Below, one piece after another: positions 1 through 5,141 of a DNA stretch of 5,141 nucleotides. The notes below the pieces were generated by a model. That model was not told the DNA's origin. It ran no database searches and saw only the letters and a list, made by a program, of their open reading frames with translations. Both the position numbers and the translations under genes were made by a program. The first letter of the stretch is position 1; each line of letters opens with the position of its first letter. The DNA is from Desulfobacteraceae bacterium (lineage in GTDB: Bacteria > Desulfobacterota > Desulfobacteria > Desulfobacterales > Desulfobacteraceae): positions 1 through 5,141 of the forward strand of contig JAGLLQ010000315.1 in NCBI GenBank assembly GCA_023140455.1, in the 5' to 3' direction.

Positions 1-1033
1 CATCTTCAAAAGGAACATAAACCATCTCTTCAAATGGGATTGTATTGACACCAAGCTCTTTGGAAACTTTTTCAGAAAGCAGGGCTGCATCCTCATATTT
101 ATAATATTTTTTACCATTATTGTCATGGCCTGGGCTTGCATGGTCATAGCCTATAACAAAATCAGTACATCCAAAATTTTTCCCCAGAATCATGTGTAAA
201 ATAGCATCTCGCGGGCCTGCCATGCGCATTGCAAGGGGAAGAAGGTTTAAAACAAAAGAATCAGGAGGATAATATTTTGAAATCTTTTTATAGCATCGCA
301 TCCTTGTGTAATGATCAAAGTCGCCGGGTTTTGGTACACCTGTTACAGGGAGAAGCAGGAGGTTTGCTTTTGCTTTTTTCATTGCCTGAATGGTCATTTC
401 AAAGTGAGCCCGGTGCAATGGTTGTCTTGTCTGGAAGCCAACAACCCGTTTCCATCCAAGCCGTGTATAAATACTTCTGACTTCTGATGGAGTCATTCTG
501 ATTTGTTTGAAATCAGAGTGAATTGGAAGGCTTAAAGCTTCTATTTTACCGCCAATATAGTATTTTCCGGATTTGTTAAAAAGATAGTCAACTCCCGGGT
601 GGGTTTTGTCCCTGGTGCCATATATTGTAAGAGCTTCCTTTTCTATTTCCACAGGCCAGATATCATCAATATTCATAACTCCAAGCAGGAATCCTTCCTG
701 ATCTCTTAGAACAACAGATTGCCCAATCTCCAAAGTTGTGCCGAGATTTTCCGGGATATCAAGGCAAATAGGTACTGGCCACAATTCATCTGTTTTAAGG
801 CGCATCCTGTCCAGCACAGCTTCATAATCTGTTTGAGTCATAAAACCTTCAAGGGGTGAATAGGCACCTGTAGACAGGAGTTCAAAATCACAGAGTTGTC
901 TGTCATTTAAAATTACATCAGGCATTGATGCAGTGATCTCTTTTAATAATACACTGCGTTCTTCATCAACAAGTAAATTTACAAGCTTACCTGTTTTGCC
1001 GTGGGGATTAATTAGAGATAATGGTTGGTTCAT
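1..1033 (-). CDS. Divergent sulfate adenylyltransferase (ATP sulfurylase)-like protein, N-terminal part, probably of a bifunctional Sat/APS-kinase; 3' end outside window
   Basis: The frame is open from the ATG at 1033-1031 to the left edge: 344 codons, no stop. The family makes adenosine 5'-phosphosulfate and pyrophosphate from ATP and sulfate in the cytoplasm. Seen: an N-terminal PUA-like part (residues about 1-165, with SPLEGFM at 59-65), then the catalytic nucleotidyltransferase part. QTRQPLHRAH at 201-210 keeps both histidines of the HxxH motif; KPGDFDHYTR (235-244) and LPLAMRMAGPR (265-275) match the type fused to APS kinase. Odd: the usual Asn of QTRNP is Gln204, the Arg of GRDHAG is Tyr296 (GYDHASPG, 295-302), and IRKN is LGKN (283-286). 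Several usually invariant sulfate/ATP-contacting residues are thus changed, so true sulfurylase activity is uncertain. A C-terminal kinase domain is inferred from the family and is not visible. The gene starts 12 nt after galE, with TAAAGG at the galE stop as a plausible ribosome site. The position suggests a role in polysaccharide modification rather than sulfate respiration or assimilation. Family membership is secure, substrate is not. Confidence 0.85.
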   Translation of the reverse strand, partial: MNQPLSLINPHGKTGKLVNLLVDEERSVLLKEITASMPDVILNDRQLCDFELLSTGAYSPLEGFMTQTDYEAVLDRMRLKTDELWPVPICLDIPENLGTTLEIGQSVVLRDQEGFLLGVMNIDDIWPVEIEKEALTIYGTRDKTHPGVDYLFNKSGKYYIGGKIEALSLPIHSDFKQIRMTPSEVRSIYTRLGWKRVVGFQTRQPLHRAHFEMTIQAMKKAKANLLLLPVTGVPKPGDFDHYTRMRCYKKISKYYPPDSFVLNLLPLAMRMAGPRDAILHMILGKNFGCTDFVIGYDHASPGHDNNGKKYYKYEDAALLSEKVSKELGVNTIPFEEMVYVPFED

Positions 1034-1045
1034 TATATGAGGCCT

Positions 1046-2062
1046 TTATTTATACCCATTCGGGTTATTGCTTTGCCAGTTCCAGGTATCTCTAACTATT
1101 TCATTTATACTAAATTGAGTTTTCCAGTTAAGTTCTTTTTCAGCTTTTTTGGGATTGGCATAGCATGCTGCAATATCACCCGGTCTTCTTTGTACAATTT
1201 TATATGGTATTGTTTTGCCTGTAATTTTCTCAAAAGCATTTGCAAGCTCAAGCACGCTATATCCCTGCCCTGTTCCAAGATTATATATTACAAGCCCCGG
1301 GGCAGTATCAAGTTTTGAAATAGCTGCAATATGACCTTTTGCAAGGTCTACCACATGGATGTAATCTCTCACGCCTGTCCCGTCATGGGTTGAATAGTCA
1401 TTACCAAAAACAGAAAGCTCTTTAAGTTTTCCTATTGCTACCTGGCTGATATACGGCATAAGGTTATTTGGGATATCATTAGGGTCTTCACCGATTTTTC
1501 CTGATGCATGGGCTCCTACAGGATTGAAATATCTAAGCAGGGCGATGTTCCATGAGTTGTCTGATTTATAAAGATCCTTTAATATCTCTTCAATAAAAAG
1601 TTTTGTACTTCCATAGGGGTTTGTTGTAGTTGTAGGAAAATCCTCTGTGATGGGCAGAGTTGCAGGATCTCCATAAACTGTTGCAGATGAGCTGAACACA
1701 ATATTTTTTACGTTATATTCTTTCATGACCTGTAAAAGAGTCAGAGTGCCTGTTATGTTATTGTGATAGTATTCTAAAGGTATTTCAGTAGATTCCCCTA
1801 CTGCTTTTAAGCCTGCAAAATGAATAACTGTGTCAATCGTATGGTTTTTAAAAACAGTGCTAAGTTCTTTTTTTTCTAAGATATTGATTTTATAGAAAAC
1901 AGGTTTTTTTCCTGTGATCTCTTCAACCCTTTTTAAAGATTCAGAGCTGCTGTTACTTAAATTATCAACAACAATAATATCATAGTCTTTGCTGAGAAGT
2001 TCCACACAAGTATGGCTGCCTATGTATCCTGCACCACCTGTAATTAATATTGTTTTTTTCAT
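1046..2062 (-). CDS. galE: UDP-glucose 4-epimerase (predicted dual Glc/Gal and GlcNAc/GalNAc specificity)
   Basis: This enzyme interconverts UDP-glucose and UDP-galactose in the cytoplasm through a transient 4-keto intermediate on tightly bound NAD. The protein is 338 aa, the same length as E. coli GalE. Seen: the Rossmann NAD motif [10 protein letters not shown] (residues 8-17), VVDNLSN (31-37), HFAG (81-84), catalytic Ser in FSSSATVYG (123-131), the Y150xxxK154 pair in [17 protein letters not shown] (176-185), and the substrate-binding [13 protein letters not shown] segment (292-304). Cys300 aligns with Tyr299 of E. coli GalE and Cys307 of human GALE, the position that gates acceptance of N-acetylated sugars. 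Start choice: the ATG at 2062-2060 overlaps the rmlB TGA as ATGA and gives the standard [11 protein letters not shown]-terminus. An in-frame ATG at 2083 would add seven residues and a longer overlap, and is less likely. Being last of the sugar genes, it probably supplies galactose or GalNAc units for the same polysaccharide. Confidence 0.96.
   Translation of the reverse strand: MKKTILITGGAGYIGSHTCVELLSKDYDIIVVDNLSNSSSESLKRVEEITGKKPVFYKINILEKKELSTVFKNHTIDTVIHFAGLKAVGESTEIPLEYYHNNITGTLTLLQVMKEYNVKNIVFSSSATVYGDPATLPITEDFPTTTTNPYGSTKLFIEEILKDLYKSDNSWNIALLRYFNPVGAHASGKIGEDPNDIPNNLMPYISQVAIGKLKELSVFGNDYSTHDGTGVRDYIHVVDLAKGHIAAISKLDTAPGLVIYNLGTGQGYSVLELANAFEKITGKTIPYKIVQRRPGDIAACYANPKKAEKELNWKTQFSINEIVRDTWNWQSNNPNGYK
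2059..2062 (-). promoter_or_regulatory. ATGA stop/start overlap coupling rmlB and galE
   Basis: The galE ATG (2062-2060) and the rmlB TGA (2061-2059) overlap as ATGA, a classic coupling arrangement. Only a weak GGA, about 10 nt upstream (2075-2073), could serve as ribosome site, so galE translation probably depends on ribosomes finishing rmlB. Confidence 0.75.
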
Positions 2063-3129
2063 AATAATATTTTCCGCCACCATTTTTCATTATTTAAAAA
2101 CCAGTTAATTGTTTTTTTAATACCGGTTTCAAAGTTCTCTTCAGAAGCATATCCAAGTTCAGATGTTATTTTTTCAGCATTAATGGCATAACGGCGGTCA
2201 TGCCCGGCACGGTCTTTAACATGGGTGATAAGAGTTTCTGCAGGTTTGCCCGTTGTTTGAGGTGCATTGGGAAACCTTTTTGCCATATCTTTGTTTCCTG
2301 CAAATTTTTTGTCAATCAGTTTGCAGACGGTTTTAACAATATCAATGTTGGTTTTTTCATTATTGTTGCCGATATTGTAAGTTTGTCCGATTTTGCCTTT
2401 TTGCAGGATTAAATCGACTCCAAGGTTATGGTCATCAACATAAAGCCAGTCCCTTATCTGTTTGCCATCTCCATAGATCGGCAGGGATTTTCCATCTAAT
2501 ATATGTGTTATGATCAAGGGAATAAGTTTTTCCGGGAACTGAAACGGACCAAAATTGTTGGAGCAGTTGCTTGTTGTTGTCTGAAGATCATAGGTTTCAT
2601 GATATGACCGTACAAGATGATCAGACGCTGCTTTGCTTGCAGCATAGGGTGAATTTGGTGCATATGGTGTGGTTTCTGAAAATGGAGGATCATCTACCTT
2701 TAACGTTCCATAGACTTCATCAGTAGAGACATGGTGAAAATGATGTTCTGATTGGTTGTTATCCAGCCAGGTTTTCTTTGCAGCCTTGAGAAGGGTATGG
2801 GTTCCAACTATGTTGGTATTAATGAATTCATCAGGCCCGGTTATGGAGCGGTCAACATGGGATTCTGCTGCAAAGTGTACTATGGTATTGATATTATGTT
2901 TTGTTAGAAGGTTCTCAACAAGTTCCTGATCAAGAATATTGCCATGGACAAATGTAAATTGAGAATCTTTATCAGTATTTGCTTCAGCTGTGGGCAAATT
3001 TTCCCTGATTCCCGCATAAGTCAAAGCATCAAGGACAATAACATGGTCTTGAGGATATTTAGTCAGCCAGTAATATACAAAATTGGTGCCTATGAATCCT
3101 GCTCCGCCTGTAACTAACAGATTCTGCAT
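2059..3129 (-). CDS. rmlB: dTDP-glucose 4,6-dehydratase
   Basis: Second step of dTDP-L-rhamnose synthesis: an NAD-dependent short-chain dehydrogenase/reductase that turns dTDP-glucose into dTDP-4-keto-6-deoxyglucose. The protein is 356 aa, normal for the family. Seen: the nucleotide-binding TGGAGFIG (residues 7-14), VLDALTYAG (32-40), [12 protein letters not shown] (85-96), the catalytic STDEVYG with Thr136, Asp137 and Glu138 that separates dehydratases from epimerases, the YxxxK pair Tyr162/Lys166 in [21 protein letters not shown] (191-204), and the sugar-nucleotide site [16 protein letters not shown] (219-234). The ATG shares one base with the rmlD stop (TAATG), and AAGGAA at 3143-3138 lies 8-9 nt upstream as a ribosome site. 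The 3' end overlaps galE by four bases. Every key residue is present, so the gene should be functional. The Asp-Glu pair and the full rml context exclude a simple epimerase. Confidence 0.98.
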   Translation of the reverse strand: MQNLLVTGGAGFIGTNFVYYWLTKYPQDHVIVLDALTYAGIRENLPTAEANTDKDSQFTFVHGNILDQELVENLLTKHNINTIVHFAAESHVDRSITGPDEFINTNIVGTHTLLKAAKKTWLDNNQSEHHFHHVSTDEVYGTLKVDDPPFSETTPYAPNSPYAASKAASDHLVRSYHETYDLQTTTSNCSNNFGPFQFPEKLIPLIITHILDGKSLPIYGDGKQIRDWLYVDDHNLGVDLILQKGKIGQTYNIGNNNEKTNIDIVKTVCKLIDKKFAGNKDMAKRFPNAPQTTGKPAETLITHVKDRAGHDRRYAINAEKITSELGYASEENFETGIKKTINWFLNNEKWWRKILL

Positions 3130-3143
3130 TAGAGAAGTTCCTT
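3129..3143 (-). promoter_or_regulatory. rmlD/rmlB junction: ribosome site AAGGAA and TAATG stop/start overlap
   Basis: On the minus strand AAGGAA (3143-3138) inside the rmlD end precedes the rmlB ATG (3129-3127). The rmlD TAA (3131-3129) shares its last A with that ATG. This settles the rmlB start and implies coupled translation. Confidence 0.8.
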
Positions 3144-3989
3144 AAGCATGGATCTTAATTGTACACGCCAGTGTTCAGGAGTTATTCCTGTTGCCTGCCA
3201 CATGGATTGTTTATCTAACACACTGTACATTGGTCTTTTTGCAGGTGTTGGGAATTTACTTGTTGGAACAGGAAATATTGGGTTTGCATTGGAAAGAAGT
3301 CCAAGGGCCAATCCTTCTTCCTGAATAGCAACAGCAAAGTCATACCATGAAGCAACACCTGCATCTGTGTAGTGGAAAGTCCCTGTTAATTTTTTTTCAA
3401 CAGCTGTCCATACAGCATTTGCAAGACTGTTTGCCCAGGTAGGGGTTCCTGTTTGTTCGTCAATAACATTAATGCTGCTGTGGCCTTTCATAAGGTTGAG
3501 CATGGTTTTTACAAAATTATTCCCATGGGAGGAATAAAGCCAGGCAGTTCTTATAATTAATGCCTTGTGCTTCAGTGTTTCTTTAACAGCAAGCTCACCC
3601 TGTAATTTTGATTTGCCGTATACTGATTCAGGATCTGGTTTGTCATCAGGGCTGTAAGGTTTGGATTGTGTGCCGTTAAAGACAAAATCAGTTGAAATGT
3701 GGACAAGATGAATGTTTGCCTGTTTTGCTTCTATTGCAAGATTTTGAGCACCTTTATGATTTATGTTATATGCTTTGGTTTTTTCTTGCTCTGCGCCGTC
3801 AACATCAGTGTATGCAGCTGCATTGATAATACAGTCGGGAGCTGTCTTATTTATCCATTCTTTGATGGTTGAACAATCGCAAATGTCAATCTCTGGATAA
3901 TCACTTAGGAAAATTGAAATATCAGCAGGGCAGGTACGGATAAGTTCCCATCCCAATTGTCCGTTTGCTCCTATGATCAGAGTTTTCAT
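3129..3989 (-). CDS. rmlD: dTDP-4-dehydrorhamnose reductase
   Basis: Final step of the pathway: NAD(P)H-dependent reduction of dTDP-4-keto-L-rhamnose to dTDP-L-rhamnose. The protein is 286 aa, close to the usual 280-300. Seen: IGANGQLGWEL (residues 6-16) as the dinucleotide-binding loop, INAAAYTDVDGAE (55-67), which is typical of RmlD, HISTDFVFNG (97-106) with Thr100 and Asp101, the catalytic YxxxK pair Tyr124/Lys128 in YGKSK, RTAWLYSSHGNNFV (147-160), and a C-terminal RPMYSVLD segment (252-259) that usually contributes to substrate binding. The ATG at 3989 has a strong Shine-Dalgarno in the 12-nt gap after rmlC; the stop overlaps the rmlB start by one base, consistent with translational coupling. 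An A8 run (minus strand) encoding EKKL lies at 3390-3397. No damage is visible. Confidence 0.97.
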   Translation of the reverse strand: MKTLIIGANGQLGWELIRTCPADISIFLSDYPEIDICDCSTIKEWINKTAPDCIINAAAYTDVDGAEQEKTKAYNINHKGAQNLAIEAKQANIHLVHISTDFVFNGTQSKPYSPDDKPDPESVYGKSKLQGELAVKETLKHKALIIRTAWLYSSHGNNFVKTMLNLMKGHSSINVIDEQTGTPTWANSLANAVWTAVEKKLTGTFHYTDAGVASWYDFAVAIQEEGLALGLLSNANPIFPVPTSKFPTPAKRPMYSVLDKQSMWQATGITPEHWRVQLRSMLKELL

Positions 3990-3996
3990 TTATAAA

Positions 3997-4003
3997 CTCC
4001 TTT
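3997..4003 (-). promoter_or_regulatory. Strong ribosome binding site of rmlD
   Basis: AAAGGAG on the minus strand overlaps the end of the rmlC TAA stop and sits 7 nt before the rmlD ATG at 3989. It fixes the rmlD start and is the best Shine-Dalgarno in the window; the other junctions have weaker ones. Confidence 0.85.
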
Positions 4004-4550
4004 ATAAATACAGTTTTGCTGAATCAAAAGATGTGCCTGCTTTATCCTTGGCTGAGAGCAGAGGTTCTGTACCTGAAATAATTGGCCAGTCAATAGCAAG
4101 GTCAGGGTCATCCCATTTTATGGATTGTTCATATTCCGGCGCATAATAGTCTGTGCATTTATAAATAAACTCAGCTTCATCACTGATCACATAAAATCCA
4201 TGGGCAAATCCCGGAGGTATCCAGAGCAGATTTTTTTTATCTTCAGAAAGTGTGATGCCAGCCCATTTGCCAAAAGAAGAAGAGCTTTTGCGAAGATCGA
4301 CTGCAACATCAAAAATAATGCCGGACGTAACTCTCACAAGTTTACCCTGGGCATGTTTAGTTTGATAATGAAGCCCTCTTAAAATTCCTTTACTTGATTT
4401 GCTGTGATTGTCTTGCACAAAAGAGAAGTCTGCGACAGATGATTTGAATTCATCCTCTCGCCAGGTCTCCATGAAAAAACCGCGTTCATCACCAAAAACT
4501 TGTGGTTCAATTAAAATAACATCGGGTATATTAAGTTTTGTATATTTCAA
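4002..4550 (-). CDS. rmlC: dTDP-4-dehydrorhamnose 3,5-epimerase (TTG start)
   Basis: Third step: cofactor-free double epimerization at C3 and C5 of the dTDP-4-keto-6-deoxyglucose made by RmlB. The protein is 182 aa, the standard length, and forms a small cupin-like beta barrel. Seen: FGDERGFFMETW (residues 19-30), QDNHSKSSKGILRGLHYQ (46-63) containing the catalytic base His61, KLVRVTSGIIFDVAVDLRK (70-88), WIPPGFAHGF (110-119) and FIYKCTDYYAP (128-138) with the acid Tyr130. Asp169 in SAKD matches the Asp that pairs with the catalytic His. Start: no in-frame ATG was found between the rmlA end and the first motif. A TTG at 4550-4548 gives an N-terminus that aligns with E. coli RmlC without a gap (conserved Gly20-Asp21), so TTG is chosen. 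Its ribosome site is weak, and a four-codon ATG frame bridges from the rmlA stop to this start. An A8 run lies at 4231-4238. Confidence 0.96.
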   Translation of the reverse strand: MKYTKLNIPDVILIEPQVFGDERGFFMETWREDEFKSSVADFSFVQDNHSKSSKGILRGLHYQTKHAQGKLVRVTSGIIFDVAVDLRKSSSSFGKWAGITLSEDKKNLLWIPPGFAHGFYVISDEAEFIYKCTDYYAPEYEQSIKWDDPDLAIDWPIISGTEPLLSAKDKAGTSFDSAKLYL

Positions 4551-4563
4551 GATATATTCATCA
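4547..4563 (-). promoter_or_regulatory. rmlA/rmlC junction: four-codon ATG mini-frame linking rmlA stop to the rmlC TTG start
   Basis: The minus strand shows the rmlA TGA (4563-4561) sharing its last base with an ATG (4561-4559). That ATG reads four codons (Met-Asn-Ile-Ser) to a TGA (4549-4547), which overlaps the rmlC TTG start (4550-4548) by two bases. No good Shine-Dalgarno precedes the TTG. A reinitiation relay that couples rmlC to rmlA translation is one reading. Another is that a one-base indel hides a normal ATG start for rmlC. Function is unproven. Confidence 0.4.
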
Positions 4564-5141
4564 AGGTATAATATTTTGAGTGGTTTGTTGTTCTAAAAGG
4601 TTTAGTAAATATTTGCCATATCCATTTTTGCGAAGAGCCTGGGCTAATTTTTCAAGTTGTTCTGCAGTTATAAGTCCCATTTTGTAGGCTATTTCCTCAG
4701 GACAGGCAATTTTTAGTCCCTGACGATCTGCCACTACTTTAATAAATACTGCGGCATCAAGCAAAGATTCATGTGTACCTGTATCAAGCCAGGCAGTACC
4801 TCTGCTCAAAAGTTCGACTTTAAGAGAGCCATTTTCGAGGTACGCATTGTTTACATCAGTTATTTCAAGTTCACCTCGGTCGGAAGGGCTAATCTGCTTT
4901 GCTATCTCAATGACATCATTATCATAAAAATAGAGCCCGGTGATTGCATAATTTGATTTTGGATCTTTTGGTTTTTCTTCGAGGCTTGTAACATTACCCT
5001 GGTTGTCAAATCCGGCAACTCCATAATATTGAGGGTCTTTTACATAGTACCCAAAAACAGTAGCACCGCTCTCTTGTTGACTAATCTCCTGAAAACGGGA
5101 TGATAACCCTTCCCCATAAAATATGTTATCTCCAAGAATCA
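4561..5141 (-). CDS. rmlA: Glucose-1-phosphate thymidylyltransferase, C-terminal 192 residues; 5' end outside window
   Basis: First step of dTDP-rhamnose synthesis: joins dTTP and glucose-1-phosphate to give dTDP-glucose and pyrophosphate. The frame is open from the right edge to TGA at 4563-4561. Seen in fragment numbering: LGDNIFYG (2-9), whose Asp4 corresponds to the Mg-binding Asp111 of E. coli Rml[10 protein letters not shown] (23-31); [21 protein letters not shown] (53-73); [10 protein letters not shown] (88-97); and AWLDTGTH (116-123), whose Asp119 corresponds to the second Mg ligand, Asp226. The 115-residue distance between the two Asp residues equals that in E. coli, so there is no indel between them. 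The C-terminal [10 protein letters not shown] and KNGYGKYLL segments are typical. About 107 N-terminal residues, including the Gly-rich nucleotide loop, lie beyond the window. A TTG at 4809 opens a short frame but is an internal Leu codon, not the start. As the first rml gene here, it probably lies nearest the promoter. Confidence 0.96.
   Translation of the reverse strand, partial: ILGDNIFYGEGLSSRFQEISQQESGATVFGYYVKDPQYYGVAGFDNQGNVTSLEEKPKDPKSNYAITGLYFYDNDVIEIAKQISPSDRGELEITDVNNAYLENGSLKVELLSRGTAWLDTGTHESLLDAAVFIKVVADRQGLKIACPEEIAYKMGLITAEQLEKLAQALRKNGYGKYLLNLLEQQTTQNIIP

Larger units (their letters stand above)
1..5141 (-). other. Putative single operon: rmlA-rmlC-rmlD-rmlB-galE-sat-like
   Basis: Six genes run in the same direction with junctions of 10 nt (rmlA/rmlC), 12 nt (rmlC/rmlD), a 1-nt overlap (rmlD/rmlB), a 4-nt overlap (rmlB/galE) and 12 nt (galE/sat-like). 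No gap has room for a promoter or terminator, so co-transcription from a promoter to the right of the window is inferred. The gene order A-C-D-B differs from the B-D-A-C order of the enterobacterial rml loci. The cluster makes dTDP-rhamnose and UDP-galactose-type precursors, so glycosyltransferase and polysaccharide export genes are expected nearby. Confidence 0.85.

Noticed and set aside
229..480. Plus-strand open frame of about 83 codons
   Set aside because: It lies wholly antisense to the sulfurylase-like gene over its most conserved motif region. It has no recognisable domain and only reflects that gene's codon pattern.
1025..1318. Plus-strand open frame with a hydrophobic, membrane-like translation
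   Set aside because: It begins with TTG and is antisense to the conserved C-terminal part of galE. Its hydrophobicity comes from the complement of AT-rich, Lys-rich codons.
2063..2083. Longer galE with seven extra N-terminal residues starting at ATG 2083
   Set aside because: The downstream ATG at 2062 gives the usual 338-aa length, the standard N-terminus and an ATGA overlap with rmlB.
2200..2412. Plus-strand open frame over the 3' half of rmlB
   Set aside because: It is antisense to RmlB coding sequence whose motifs and length are normal, and it has no independent signal.
4125..4596. Two plus-strand open frames over rmlC and the rmlA/rmlC junction
   Set aside because: Both are antisense to strongly conserved genes and resemble no protein I recognise.
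4561..4809. rmlA as a short or broken 82-aa gene beginning at TTG 4809
   Set aside because: The same frame is open all the way to the right edge and contains the upstream RmlA motifs with correct spacing, so the gene is only cut by the window.

Overview
All genes in this 5.1 kb window lie on the minus strand and read right to left as one tightly packed cluster: rmlA (5' end cut by the right edge), rmlC, rmlD, rmlB, galE, and a sulfate adenylyltransferase-like gene cut by the left edge. Junctions are 10-12 nt gaps or 1-4 nt overlaps. This points to one operon whose promoter lies beyond the right edge and whose terminator lies beyond the left. No stretch above 12 nt is without a gene, and I saw no RNA gene, mobile element, CRISPR array or terminator.

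The four rml genes encode the complete dTDP-L-rhamnose pathway: glucose-1-phosphate thymidylyltransferase, 4,6-dehydratase, 3,5-epimerase and 4-reductase. galE adds a UDP-hexose 4-epimerase. Its specificity-determining position is Cys300, as in the human enzyme, which suggests it may interconvert UDP-GlcNAc/GalNAc as well as UDP-Glc/Gal. The cluster therefore makes nucleotide-sugar precursors for a surface polysaccharide (O-antigen, capsule or exopolysaccharide).

The last gene resembles the sulfurylase half of bacterial bifunctional ATP sulfurylase/APS kinase proteins. It departs from the family at catalytic motifs: QTRQP instead of QTRNP, GYDHASPG instead of GRDHAGPG, and LGKN instead of IRKN. 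It may supply activated sulfate for polysaccharide sulfation, or it may be a re-purposed adenylyltransferase acting on another anion. This is the most interesting object in the window.

The DNA is AT-rich with many A/T runs. Protein similarity from memory suggests a Gram-negative bacterium, possibly a sulfate reducer of the Desulfobacterota, but the taxonomic call is only a guess from sequence style.
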